Part shown: positions 10,822 through 23,082 of the stretch, piece by piece | How the letters are laid out: every line of letters starts with the position of its first letter | How positions within the stretch are numbered: position 1 is the stretch's first letter | Source: Hydractinia symbiolongicarpus | Taxonomy: Eukaryota > Cnidaria > Hydrozoa > Anthoathecata > Hydractiniidae | Length of the DNA stretch: 64,000 nt | Assembly (NCBI RefSeq): GCF_029227915.1 | Contig: NC_079878.1 | Location: 806,001-870,000 of the forward strand | Direction: 5' to 3' | Notes under the pieces: model-generated | Databases searched by the model: none | Told to the model about the DNA's origin: nothing | Seen by the model: only the letters and a program-made list of their open reading frames with translations | Position numbers and translations under genes: made by a program

Positions 10822-13800
10822 AAATAGTATAGATAGAAATACTCATATTAATAGTATTTCCTATCAACTTCCAGAGATATGGTTACCCGCACTTCGGAAA
10901 GCGAACATTATGAAAAAAGTGCAAAAAATGGTTCGGGACAAACGTAACAAAAAAGCGAACTTTTAGAAAAAGGAAATATTTTAATCAATTTATTGCTTCC
11001 ATCTGGGTCCGTAAAAAAGTTAATTACTTTAATTGCTGTGATCTGATTGATTAATTTCGATCATCTAATTATCTCTTCAAATAATAAATAGCCAAAGATG
11101 ATTACGATCATTGCCCGTCGATGGCAGCTGTAGCTGTCGAAAACTAGCCTAGGATAAACTCGCTTGTTCATGACATGATAATATTTATATTATTCAATGA
11201 CGATGCCTGAACAGATAAGTGGTAATATTTTTAAAATGAATAATTTTTTATTTTTAATTTAATTATTTTATTTATTTATTTTCACATCATACCTCTTTAA
11301 CCGTTGTTCGTCGTTGAGTCGTGCGCCAAATTGTAAATCTACGCCATAATTTATTTCGCTCAAGTTATATCCACTAGGATAAAAAAGTTTTAACTAACTA
11401 GCTACATTGTGCCAATGCATAGCTACTTGTCATTCCAACAACTACTGACGAATCAAACTCCATTTTCATTCCATCAAAAGCAAATTACACAATTTCTTTC
11501 ATGTTAGTCGAAAAACAATTTAATTCACAAACATTGTAGACGAATTTAATTTTCAAGTAAACTGTACATATAAAAAGAAGAAAAAAAATATTTTTAAAAG
11601 TGTGAAATGTTATAAATATTACAGTTCATATTGTTTGTCTCAACACCGATTCGAATATACGTTTGACGTGAGGTTTTCACGTTTTTTGACTAAAACCACC
11701 CACTGGAATTTGTTTTCTCTGCGCATGCGCAAAACAAATCCAATACCTATGTCTACTTTTTTGGTAACGATTGTTTTTTTAACGTTAACTTTATATTCAC
11801 AAAACAAAAAAGAAGCCCTACAGAGATTGTTGCGGTGTCCCTGGCTGCGACAATTTTTTCCACTATATTAGATTCTCTGTTAATTACACCGTTTTGGGGC
11901 TGTGACATTTTGCGTCTTCAACTATTGCAGAAAAATAAAATAAGAAGATATTAAACCATTTTGGTTGGTATTTGTATTCAACAAAAACACTCACATAATA
12001 TATTAATAATAGAAACTTACGTTTTTGATGTAAACACTATGTATATGCTTGGAGGAGAGAAAAAAGAATCTTCCTTCAAGGTATAAGCAATGGAATCTTA
12101 CCTTTTAGTTTAAGTGTATTTGATCAAAGGTAGTTGTCATTTTTTTATATGCACAACGAAGCATAAAATCAAACATTAGTCTACCTAATGACTGTTCCAT
12201 ATAAATTCTTAACGTTAATGCAAATCAGAAAAACTTGTAAGCTTTAAATCTAATTTTCGCACCATCCAGTTTGTATATATAACAAAGCAAGTGTCTTGTA
12301 GTGATTCTTCTTTAAAGCACAAACGTAAACTTTACATGGTTAAAAATGTCAATTATAAGGTCATCTTCTTAAAGCTGTTTTACACTGGCTCCCTACTGAT
12401 TTAAGCTGCTTTTTGATATTTTATTTCTATAAGTGCCGACATACTGACAGTATGATAAACAACTTTCTAAAACCAGGTGCTTACATTCACTTATAGGCAA
12501 TAAAAGTGCTCTCTTGCAACCTCGGTTCAAGATTCTTCGTTCTTCTTCATTTTGACGACACTACGTGTTTTAAACATAGGACTGAGAACTAGGGTAACTT
12601 ACTCGCATATTTCATCGCGTTATATTTTAAGGTTTTAATAATTTAAAGAGAAAAGAAAAAACACAAGATATAATGGTAACTGTAAACAATTAAGTTCAAG
12701 TTCAAAAGAAAAGAAATACAAAACTAAAATATTTATTTTAAAACACATTTTTTTTCTTATATTTTCTCACAGTATTTGTAGTGAAAATTTGAATGAAAAA
12801 AAAAGAAACTTTAACCTTGAGAACACAGTGTGTATCTTTAATGAAAATACCGGTGGTACCATATTTCTTAAATTCTCACAGATTTACCCATTTGTAAAGT
12901 AAAACGTTTATGGTTATATTTATAGACAATGTTTATTTCCACTGCAATTTTGTTTCAAAAAGTTCTTAGTGGGTATCTTCAGGCATTTTACGTTTTAAAT
13001 TTTTAATTTACTTTACGCTTTTTTGTTGAATTTTGAATTAAGTTATTAAAGAGTTGATTGAGATTTGCCTTCTGAACCAGTCCGTGGAACAGGCTCAGAA
13101 GAATAAAAACAGACCATACGCTTGCGAATAATGGCTGCACAAATACCTACTAAACGGGGAGAGTTGAGAATAAAAAAAAGTGAGTCGGTGGGGGGGAGGG
13201 ATTTAGGTGGGGACGTGGTGACGTGGGAGTGAAAAATGTATCGATATTTAATAATTGAGGAGAGGGTTGGAAGAATTAGGGCAAAATGGGTTACAAAAAT
13301 AGAAAACAAGGATATTTCGAAAAAAGCCCTGATCATTGTGGTTTTCAGTTAAATAGCACGTCACTGCAAGATCGTTCTTAATTTCCTTCGTGAGACATCA
13401 GACTACATTGTATTTTTCCGTTTTCGTGGTATTCTGTTTTCGACTTACATATTTATTGGCTAGATGTTTCTAATTATTTTAATACTTTGCTTATCACAAG
13501 AAATTAATAAAGAGCTGCTGAAATAAACGCGAAGGGTGGAAGTACAAAAATCAAAAATTAAAATTAGCGACGACTCCTAAGTAATGATACCATCAAGAAA
13601 TGCATGGAAAAATGGCTGACAAACAGCTAAGCAGTAAAAAGGGCTTACCAGCTTCAAGATAATTTTTACTTGCCGATATGTTGGTTGCAAAACTTAAACA
13701 CACGTGATACAATCGATATAGTGTGCGACTTAGTTTAGAGGTTAATACACCTTCCCGAATTAATTTTCTTTGATGTACCGCTGCTTTTTCTCAATTTTAC

Positions 13801-15288
13801 TAAACAAAATAAATATGATTTTTGAAATCCTCACATGAAACTTGATAAAATGTGAAATCTTTAGATTCATACAGCAACCTATTACAACAGTTTTTTCTTA
13901 TTTTTTACCGTAACATTATTACCACCAAAACCGCATTTTTACATGTCGGATTAAGTTGATAAACTAATACAATGATGCTGAATATGATCTAGTCCACACA
14001 TCAAAGTACTATAATTTTAAAAACATGTAATTCGGGAAACGTGTATTAACAAAATTTTAACTATCTTGACTCCTTGAAATTTTCAATGTAAGTGTTGCTA
14101 TTTTGGAAAATTAATATATTTATTAATATTAAAAAGTAAATTAACCATTTCTTTATTCCGTAATAATATTTAAAAATTAATTAGGCCGTGTATAAAAACA
14201 CATGTTGGTCAGGTTCTGCTATAAAAATAGTTCTGTTTCATTTCGCTTTTATTTAACTTTATTGTTTTTTTAATACTCCTCGTATGAAGGCTGTTTTCTA
14301 TTTTAAGAAGATTTTTTACGTGACTGGCCTTGATAAAACGTTTCAACTGCTTTCACTTAAACTTTTGTGATATATAACCCTATTCTATATTTGTTGGAAA
14401 AATTTTGATATTTGACACCTGCAACATAATGTATATTGTCTGAAACTAAAAATCTCTTAGGAAGCTCTACTTTATTGGATATAGATATGATTATGCAACT
14501 TATCATTATATTCATAAATAACACAACATTTTGTCGCAGGATTTTTCAATGTCCCCTATTCATTGATATTCTATTGATTGCTGACATTATGAAGATTTTG
14601 AAGTCTTGAAATGTCAAAGTTTAAAGATACTTAATTTCGATATTTTTTCTGATTTCTGGATTCAGTCAGAGTCACCTTGTCAATACTCCTTAGTCGGTAG
14701 GTTGCGAGAGCTTTGTAGATGTCCAGGCTAGGCAAACAACATTTTGACCCTTTTTGGATTATTAGCCTTAATCTCCTAATATATTCTCAGCACAAAAAAA
14801 ATTATAGAAAGGACAAAATTTAGAATAGTTTAGCCTGGACATATTCTTAGGAAATTCCTAATTTTTTAACGATTTTTAGCCTTGATGTTCTTATATAATA
14901 TATTATATTATAATCTTTTGTATACAGGGAAAAAGAAAATATTATGTCTAACAATACCAACACCAAAGACTAAGCAATATATTAACATATGCATAAAAAT
15001 ACTCCTTTATCCAAGCTTGAATATTTTGGAATACGTTAGGCTTAGAAGAGAAAAGACATGTACACAGGCAGTTTTCGTGAGGTCCGCATTCTTTACTATC
15101 CGGCTTGAACCACGGTGGAAGAGGTTCTTAGGCTTCACATAAAAGTTTTGTGACACTTCACTTTTAATACTGCGTTCTTATTAAACATCAAGCTTTCTAC
15201 TGAGAACACTGACGTCGCAGAGACATCAGTGTTTACCAGTGAAACGACATCGAATCAACAAGAAAACTCTCGTGCAGAAGTAAATGAT
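10822..15288. other. Intergenic, no gene seen
   Basis: AT-rich DNA with A/T homopolymers and a G/A-rich patch around 13160-13220. No ORF here shows a domain, and I could not chain any exons. Around 14700-14880 is a block with GCCTGGACATATTCTTAGGA that recurs near 37024, so it is a dispersed repeat remnant. Confidence 0.45.
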
Positions 15289-15410
15289 CAACCTCGATCC
15301 CAGGACAAGTTGTCTCTGTTGGCATATCGGACGGCGAGACGAACTTTTTTGTCATACCTATTAATAAGCGCAGCGCCAATGAGAGACAAAGAGCCCAGGG
15401 AACGAGGTTG
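15289..15410. repeat. Foldback MITE, CAACCTCGT family
   Basis: It starts CAACCTCGATCCCAGGACAA and ends GAGCCCAGGGAACGAGGTTG. A partial unit follows at once (TCTCGTTCCCAGGGC, with CCGAGGTTGG near 15470). It lies downstream of the 3' end of the minus-strand gene at 15790-16804. Confidence 0.7.
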
Positions 15411-15789
15411 GAAAGTGATTTCATAATCTCGTTCCCAGGGCAATTTTTTGCTTTTTTAATACCCGAGGTTGGTTTGAAGATAAAAATAAAAGTTTTTATT
15501 TTTAAACGTCTTTTTCTACGTCTTTCACTGATAAACACCCCCATTCAGTACTAGGAAAGGTAAATAAACGCCCGGGCGTTCATTTGAGGATTTACGGTAA
15601 CTCTAACCTCCAATCCCAGGGACTAACCTTAGACAGTAGTAAAATCATACTAAACCTTTTTAGCTGTACATTACCTAAAAGGATGAATCTTATTAACCCT
15701 ATCCAGACTGGGCTTTTAAGGGGTTCTGAAAAATGAGATTAAAAAATTTGTCTTCGAAAGGACGGACTTCAGACAGAACAACGCAAAGC

Positions 15790-16804
15790 TTAGATGCTTT
15801 TAATTTTTTTTCGACACCATCTAAAAATTTTTTGAAAGGCATTAGGACGTTTCTTCATGCGCAGTTCAACTGCAAAGTTCATCGTAGAGGCTTCACTTTC
15901 ACTTCTCACCGCAGAGATGTTAACATTACCTCCGTCACATTTGAACACGTGTACGTCAACTAATGGTTCGCGGAATCGAACCTTCTTGAAAAATGGTACT
16001 GGTTCAAAATCAAAAGAGATTGATTCAAGAGAATCGTGTAACTGTTCAAGTGAATCGTAGATATCTAAACAATAAATTAATAAATGTTTAAAATAAAATT
16101 GACTTTGAACTAAAATTTATACTTCTGTTCGCTTTTCAATAACCAGCGTTTTAGCGTCAAAGAAAACAAAGAGGCTAAAAATTGTGGTTATGCTAACGAT
16201 TTTAACTCTTAAGGAACGGGTTCTGCAAATATCCGGGTAAAATCAGTCAAAAAAGCGCCACAGTTGAACCGCCATAACTTCTGAGGAATCATACTTTACG
16301 AAGAGGATTAATTGGGTGCCCAACATAAACTGTTTTGCCCTACTTTTTGAGAAGCTGATTATTTGTTGATTAAAAGAGTGATGTTAAAAAAGAGGTAAAG
16401 ATAAAAAGTAAACATCAGATGCTTGTTTCTTTTCACGTACCTTGATTATCAGAATTCAATTTTGCTTTCTTTTCATCATACATGCTCATCACAGCATCAA
16501 TAAACTTTTCGTCGTCAACTAAACTTTCCACACTTCCAAACTGACTGCTCCAAACGCTTACAGAATTGTCTTCATCATGTCTTCGTGCTGGAAACAGTTC
16601 ATCAACCAAATCATTCGTACTGTTATCACACAAAGGTACATCAATCCTGCCGAAGCTGATCACAGAAGCAGTATCATCTTCAGCATCACCACGGTCATCG
16701 TCGTTGCTGTTAAAAGACATCTGTACGCTGTATACGATCGGCAACCGGTATTTATGTTCATAAGAACGCTTTTTAAACATCGCTTCAGCAATATTAACTT
16801 CCAT
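15790..16804 (-). CDS. Orphan acidic protein with a PP1-docking-like KVRF motif (two exons)
   Basis: Exon 1 is 16441-16804 and exon 2 is 15790-16064. They are joined by a 376-bp intron with donor GTACGT and acceptor GTTTAG. The phases fit (one base plus two bases) and give 212 codons before TAA. The N-terminal half is acidic and rich in Ser/Asp (NSNDDDRGDAEDDTASV). It contains a stretch ending DDEKFIDAVMSMYDEKKAK. The C-terminal half holds FKKVRFREPLVDVHVF, which fits the RVxF consensus for protein phosphatase 1 docking ([R/K]-x0-1-[V/I]-x-[F/W]) and resembles the KVxF-plus-V-rich context of PPP1R15/GADD34-type regulators. The rest of the PPP1R15 core is not visible. The end, FRWCRKKIKSI, is basic. 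There is no signal peptide or membrane span. A PP1-regulatory role is inference from the motif. A TTTATT at 15495-15500 (AATAAA on the minus strand) could be its poly(A) signal. Confidence 0.7.
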
Positions 16805-17348
16805 TTCAGCTACTTCTTTTAAACACCACAGATTAAACTAGTTTAGTATTTTCTACTTAGATACGTCTTCTCTGTAGCAAGGTTTGATTGAAACCAAAGA
16901 ATTGTCAATCCGTCGATGCAATTTAACGTCATCGAAAACTAAATTGACGTCAGATATCATGACTTATTCAAAATGACGTCATATGTTACTCCAGAATATG
17001 TAGACGAGGAGGGAATGGTAAAGTACATTTTCGCTTAGAGAAACTGGACAAACAATATAAAACTATAATACTGCAATTCGTTCCTATACAAATGTTGACA
17101 TGACCAAAGTCATTGCTGCAAAACGTTTTATCAATCAAGTTTCACAAACCCAATTTTTATTTTTCTCGTAACGAATATACGCCTTGTTTTAAAGCACATT
17201 GGAGTAACAAATGTCTCTTTTGCGAAATATTTCTTGCTGTATAAAGCCAACATCAGCTGCTAATTTCAACACGTCATTCCATATTATCGACCGAGTTAAG
17301 TTTAAAGAACGAGATACAGTAGCGATGCCAGATTATTATATTTTGTTA
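16805..17348. other. Gene-free spacer upstream of the KVRF gene
   Basis: This stretch separates the start of the minus-strand KVRF gene from the Tigger element, so it should hold that gene's promoter and any 5' UTR. It contains several TGACGTCA/GACGTC-like motifs (for example near 16945-16985) that resemble CRE half-sites. No TATA box can be assigned with confidence. Confidence 0.35.
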
Positions 17349-17558
17349 CAGTAGAGTCTCCATAACTCGTACGGCCAGGGGAAAAAACCGTTCGAGTTAA
17401 GGAAACGTTTGAGTAGTAGAGGTTTTCAAGTTTTTTCAAAATTTTCCCCTTATTTGCCTACCAGATGAACAAAAACAGTATATTAAGTACGTAGTCTTAT
17501 TTATTGGGGGTTCTGGGTTGGTGAAATACAAAAACAGAGCGTTTTAGTTGCTTTTTGC

Positions 17559-19638
17559 TCAAATTTTTTGAAAAAAATCAGTTGTAATTGATTGTTTACA
17601 AGTATCATCATAATCTCGTTTGATGTTTTTATTCAAGTCCCTTAGGGAAGCCAACATTTCTTCCCCAAATTTCAAGAAAACGTTTAGGTCCTCAAGGACG
17701 GTGATTGCTGAACGCACTTTTTCGGCCGTTGGTCTTGAAAGATTATCCTCATCCTTGTCATCGTCATCTTCTTCATCCTCCTCATCTTCCTCATCTTGAG
17801 TTCCAGTGATATCAGCAATGATGTCAGCAGTTTTTAGACTTGTATGGGATGTGCTCACTTCGATATCGAGATCAATGAAATCCTCAACTGATATGGTAGA
17901 ATCAATATGGTCAGGAAACCTTCGTTTTATGTACGAGAGATCAGCATCGAGGGTCGGGATTGGGTCCTCTTCTACCTCGCTACTGGCAAGGACTTTGGAT
18001 GGATCGTCATCTTCGTTGATGGCATTTTCAGCATCCTTCTGGGAAATTCCTGATTTCCGAAAACAGTTGGTAAAGGTTTGGTTGTCAATATCGTCCCACG
18101 CTTTTCTAAGCATGAACATAGCAGCAAGAATTGAGAACTTCGGGATAGAGACTTTTTCATCCAATGCTTTTATCAACTTGCGGACTGCTAACGATCGATA
18201 CTTCGCTTTCAGTGCACGAATGATTCCTTGGTCCATAGGTTGAGTATGCGACGTTGTATTCGGAGGAAGGAAGATTAATTCTACCCATTCCAGCTTTTCG
18301 ACATGAGGATGAGCGGTGCAATTGTCAACAATCAGAGCAATTTTTCGTTTAGAGACGTTTACAGCTCTCCTAAGGCATTACCAGCAGCTAACCCAGTAAG
18401 TCTGACTTTACTATGCTTTCCTCCAGAGCACTTTTCACCTTCCATGTGCAGAGATTTATTTGGAAGGCATTGGAAGAAGAGCCCGAATTCGTCGGCATTG
18501 AAAATATTTACCAAAGGATAGCGGGACAAAATGGTTGGTAAGGTTGTCTCTGACCATGGTGCTGTCATCTTCCAGTGACAGATCATCGCCGGCGATGGTT
18601 TTGAAGGATACGCCATACCTGAAAATATAAGATAAGAAAAATGTGTATCTCCCTTGTTCTATCAAGTGTGATTAGAGCTTTAAGCTTTCCTTGATTCGAA
18701 TATAAAAGATTCGACTTTTCTAAATTTGTTTACTTTGTTTTCGGAACAAAATTTTAAAAAAAGTATGGATGCCATGAAAGTCAAACAAGTCCAAGAATTA
18801 AAAGACATTATTTGCTGCAAGGAACTTCCCATCATTAGGCTCTTACTTACGAAATCAACGCTTTTGTAATGGGTTATCATGTTTATAAAAGTAACTGGAC
18901 ACCCTCTACCAGAGACGAATTTTATGGTTTTTTGGAACCGACAAATAAAATGGATAAATATGCAGTTGCAGTTAAGAAAAATGATGGAGAAGTCATAGGT
19001 CATCTACCCCTCGGGAAGTACGGCCGTTTTATAAAAGTCATTTTTTATTTTCTCAAGAATGACAGCTTCAATGTTTGCAAAATAACAATTACTGGAAAGT
19101 CATTAAATGCTGGTGATGGTTTGGGGATGAAAGTTCCATGCAAGTTATCCTTCATCTCAGAAAAAAAGTCTATTGATATTTTGCAAAGACAACTACCAAA
19201 GCTATTGTAATATTCATAAGATTTATATAAATTTAAATATGAAAGTATGTTTAACCAACCTGGTTTTCCATTTAGCTAACCACCCTTGTGAAGCTTGAAA
19301 CGACTCAACACCCAGTTCTTTTGCGAACTCAAGAGCTTTCTCCTTCAGAATCACTCCACTTATTGGAATATTTTCGCTTCTCATCACAAGTAGCCACTTA
19401 TGAACAGCCTTGTTTACATCTTTAAATTTTTCAGGTTTTGATCTCTTAGAGATTAACCCTTTGTTAAACTGTTTAAAGATTTTTTCCTTATTTTTTTCCA
19501 CGTCGACAATGTGCTTGAAGGAATATTGAAATCTTTTGCAACATCCTTTGGAGCAGTTCCTTTTTCAAGCTCTTTGAGGGCACTGTATTTTATTTTACAG
19601 GACTTGTTATCGGCTCTACTTCTTTTTGACCCTGCCAC
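17559..19638 (-). pseudogene. Tigger/pogo transposase (CENP-B-type HTH plus DDE), disabled
   Basis: The parts are read on the minus strand. 19638-19453 gives the N-terminal psq-like HTH (KYSALKELEKGTAPKDVAK). 19501-19260 gives the CENP-B-type HTH (ISGVILKEKALEFAKELGV, GWLAKWKTR). The two parts are separated by a frameshift in a seven-base A/T run near 19490. After an apparent intron, 18620-18300 gives the DDE part (YGVSFKTIAGDDLSL, NADEFGLFF with the first Asp). This has a frameshift near 18555 and then ALIVDNCTAH with the second Asp. Residues expected between GNALGE and KRKIALIVD are missing. 18236-17559 gives QPMDQGII with the third Asp, an acidic linker and the C terminus QSITTDFFQKI. The pieces together cover the family, but frameshifts and the deletion make it inactive. 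In life it would cut and rejoin transposon ends at TA. Confidence 0.85.
18869..19210 (+). CDS. HIRAN-like domain ORF inside the Tigger element (antisense)
   Basis: This 113-codon ORF lies on the plus strand in the gap between the HTH and DDE parts of the minus-strand transposase, so it is antisense to an inferred transposase intron. The protein begins MGYHVYKSNWTPSTRDEF and contains NKMDKYAVAVKKND, VIGHLPLGKYGRF, ITGKSLNAGDGLGMKVPCKL. The order GxHxYK-x-WxP / E.xNxxDxxAVAV / VGHxP / GxxxxxPC.L is the pattern of HIRAN-related domains, which bind single-stranded DNA 3' ends in HLTF/SNF2 proteins and also occur as many short stand-alone genes in cnidarians. The frame is open for about 10 codons upstream of the Met. 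It could be element cargo, a captured gene fragment, or an older insertion. There is no frameshift inside it, in contrast to the transposase around it. Confidence 0.5.
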   Translation: MGYHVYKSNWTPSTRDEFYGFLEPTNKMDKYAVAVKKNDGEVIGHLPLGKYGRFIKVIFYFLKNDSFNVCKITITGKSLNAGDGLGMKVPCKLSFISEKKSIDILQRQLPKLL

Positions 19639-19942
19639 ACAGACGCCATTGTCAGATTGCTATGAAATTCTGTTTTTGAAAATTGGATGAGAAAGCGTTG
19701 TCGTTCGAAACACAAACAAAACATTTGAATCATCCATTCGAACAATATAAGGCCCACAACACACGTCAACATTAAAATATGAAAATGATAAAGAGTTAAA
19801 TGATCAGGAAAACTTATCAATTTTTTTCAAAATGCCACAAAATTCGAGTTATGGAGTCAAAAACCTTCAAGGGACAAAATAATCTGTTCAACTTAAGGGA
19901 ACATTCGAGTTTCTCGAGGTTCGAGTAACAGAGGTTCTTTTA

Positions 19943-22900
19943 TTGCGAAGCAATTGAGCTTTGCGAGCGAAGCGAGCGAAGCGAAATTGTGGAGCACGTT
20001 TGCTACACGCGAGGTATACCAAGAGAATTATTGAGATTCTCAAAATTTCGATAGAAAAAAAATCATATAAAATCAGCGTAAAGAAATGGGACTGATATTT
20101 TTGCACATAAAGCTAGGGTATTTTTTTTTCTAATAAAACAAATAAGTTTGGACCGAGGGGTTAAAGTATAAGTTTAGTAAAAAATGCAATAAGTACGGCT
20201 CGTACCCCCCCACCCCCGGATTTTGACCCCCCCCCCATCTTTTGGTCCGGATTATACGTCCGCCGAACTTAAACACACAAAGAGGAATATGCCGTGAACA
20301 AGAAACGGTAGTCGGCATTTTAGACACGTATATTTTACAGACCCAAAATATGCCTTATTTCTTTGTATTATAGCTAATTATGGTATAAATAATTAATTAA
20401 TTACTTTGCAATTTTGCTTCTAATACTATTATAGTTGTATTTTAATGAAATATAATAGTATTAAAACGGTTTTCTTCTTTTGAAAAAATTTATTGCTAGT
20501 CCTGTTTCTAATCGACTTTACTTGTGTATTTTAAGCTTTTTTGTTGCTGTGCTTTTTCTGGAGATTTTAGTTGGATTGGAAAGCTCCTGTGTAAGGTACC
20601 CTTTCCTAAAGAAAAATTGAAGTAATTTGTACAATTATAACGCACCGAGCTGTGTTTTATTTTATTGTTTCTAAGAAGATGTAAGAATACAATATTATCA
20701 ATTTTAATTGGTTTTATCCAAATCAAGGTAAGGCTTAATCACAAAAGGTAGCTAGCTAGCTAGAGCTCAGTTTTGTATAAAAGAATTGAAAGTAATTTGT
20801 ATATATGGAGAAGCTGTATTACTACCTAACTGATAGCCAGATATAGGAAAACCTGTAGCTAGGGCGCAGACAAAACAAATAGCTCTGGGCGATAGAGTGA
20901 GCTGACCAACCGTTTTTTATCATTTTTTATTTATTATATAAGTAACCTGTTACAGTAATTAAAAAAATATCCACTTTTGCTATCAAACCAACAGCAATGT
21001 AATTGTCAATAGGAATTAGTTTTCCGTACACCCTCCCTGAGAACAAGGTTTAAAACGACATTAAAACATTAAAACTGTCATTAAACAGAACTTCAAGGAT
21101 GCCCAAGCCGCACCACGTCCTCTAAACGGCGTGGGCATCTTCGAAACTGCTTGTAATTTTAGAACAAGGGTGCTGATAAGCTGCATACGCCGTATAACGT
21201 GCAGGCGTTTTTGGGCAAGTTTAGCGTTTTGCAAAAAAATTGAAGTATTCACCCGAAAAAACCTGCATAGACCATAAAGTAAACTATGTGGTAGTAAAGT
21301 TCTTAAAAGAACTGTTTTTGATGGTTTTTGTTAAAATTTACTTGATAAATAACTTTTAATTTTTATTAACTTCTTTCTCTTAAAGCATCTTTTTCCAACT
21401 ATCGTCCACAAGGTATGTTACAAGGAATTGAATTTTGAAAATGCTCCAGGCAAGTTCGGGAAGGTGCGGGCGGTTTTGGAAGACAATCACTAATTTAATT
21501 GGAAAAGTTGCCCGAACTTGCCCTTATATATGTGGCTGTTTGCAGCTTATTGACACCCTCTTATTTTAAAATATTCTCAGGAATAATAGACCAAGAGAAA
21601 TTACATCACAGTTTTTTGTCCACCGCCCACGTGTGTTTGAGAACAACCCACATAACAAAGTTCATTATTTTTTAAATTATTTGTGTAAAAATTACTATTT
21701 CATTCACGATAAACCATTTGTCAGTCATTTTATTCGCCCAACAAAGAATCCTATCCAAGGTGCTTTTCTATTAGTGCTGAATTTAATAATTGACATGGTT
21801 CAGCATAGTTTTTAAAAGGGTCTGATTGCAAAATATGATTGCCAAAGTTCAGCACTTGTAATATTTGTGTATTTGTGTACTCAGCTTCTAAAACACACAC
21901 AAGAGACAATATAATTTCCTCTGGGTGATTACATTAATGTTGGTTGAAAAAAAAACTGAATGATGAGAAGCATATGTTTTTAAATGGGTCTAGGACAATA
22001 AACTTATTTAATTTCCCTTGGCCTTGCATCAATCAAATTCTGAAAAAATAAACACTTCTAAAATGATTTTGTCAGATTTGGAAACTGTTGGTATGGTTGG
22101 AACTTTGCGTATAAAATTAGTAAAGTTGCCAAATTGTTTAGTTTTTTTCTTTTATACTTTTCCGAATTAGCCTTAATTATTTATAAGATGAAAAACAGTG
22201 CTTTCAATTCCATTGACTTGGCCATCCCTTAAAGGCACTGGAAGCTTCACTATATGAAAATGTTTTCTTTTTCTTTTAGATTGTGTACAATGGGAGTGAG
22301 TGATGTAATCTTCTAATGCGTGTGGTGAAAAGAAGGCGAATCCGTTATTGTTTTTCTGCCCAAATTTGAAGCTATTTAATAAATCTTGATAAAGTTAAAA
22401 AACTGTTTTGATTTGTTTGTTTTTGTTTTAATTGTTTCCCGTGAGTTTTCGAAATTCGTTCCAGCAGATTCTGTGGCTTCTACTGCCGGTATTTTTACGT
22501 GAAAAAAATACTGTTTTGTTGTGAGGTCATTTACGAAATCGTTACGTTAGGACCAACTTCTGCGGGTTGTACAACTCGATGTATCACATATCTTTCGGAA
22601 TACTGCTAAAAGTGTAATTTTGTATTGCGCTCTTTACTTTTACCAATCTGTGGGAAAAGGCGGTACAAAATTTAAACACGCGTTATTCCTTTTTGTTAGT
22701 TTCGCGTAATCTAATTTTCTCGCACATTTTGAAAAGAATATCCCACGCACATCAAATACTCGCGCAGTCTACTCGCAAAAAAAACTGTTTTTGAGCAACG
22801 AATTGTTCCGCAGAGCGTTCATTTTCCTACCTCGTCCCCAGGGTTCTTCTATATGATATTCAATTTTGATGTATTTCGGAAGATGTTAGCGCCAAAGAAA

Positions 22901-22967
22901 CAAGAAGCGCTAGGGACAAAGTATTGGATAGTTTAATTTTGCTTGCAACTTGCGAAATGCTTCGCAA
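19943..22967. mobile_element. Insertion in Tigger with TTGCGAAGCA inverted ends
   Basis: TTGCGAAGCA at 19943-19952 is matched by TGCTTCGCAA at 22958-22967. Both lie where the Tigger right subterminal sequence is interrupted. Near the left end are repeated GCGAGCGAAGCGAGCGAAGC motifs. The interior has no recognised ORF. It includes a C-run (20201-20240), AGCT repeats at about 20748-20765 and AT-rich DNA. I infer a non-autonomous element or a composite; target-site duplications were not established. Confidence 0.4.
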
Positions 22968-23082
22968 CCTTTTTTTTAATTTCTAGTAAGAGTTTATTAG
23001 GAAATTTTCACGGTGCCAACGAATTCGTTCGAGTTAAGGAGACGTTCGAGTAATAGAGGTTCGAGTTATAGAGACTCTACTG

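Larger units (their letters stand above)
17349..23082 (-). mobile_element. Tigger/pogo-type DNA transposon, broken, with nested insertion
   Basis: The left end TA-CAGTAGAGTCTCCATAAC at 17347 is matched at the right by the inverse, GAGACTCTACTG-TA, ending at 23084. These are classic Tigger ends with TA target-site duplications. Both subterminal regions repeat GTTCGAGTTAAGGA and GAGTAxTAGAGGTT motifs. The minus-strand transposase parts lie between 17559 and 19638. A second set of subterminal motifs at about 19830-19938 shows that the right part is either interrupted by an insertion (19943-22967) or made of two elements. At 5.7 kb it is much longer than a simple Tigger. Confidence 0.85.

Noticed and set aside
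13046-13336. 96-codon minus-strand ORF
   Set aside because: It depends on a G/A-rich low-complexity patch, with no domain and no junctions.
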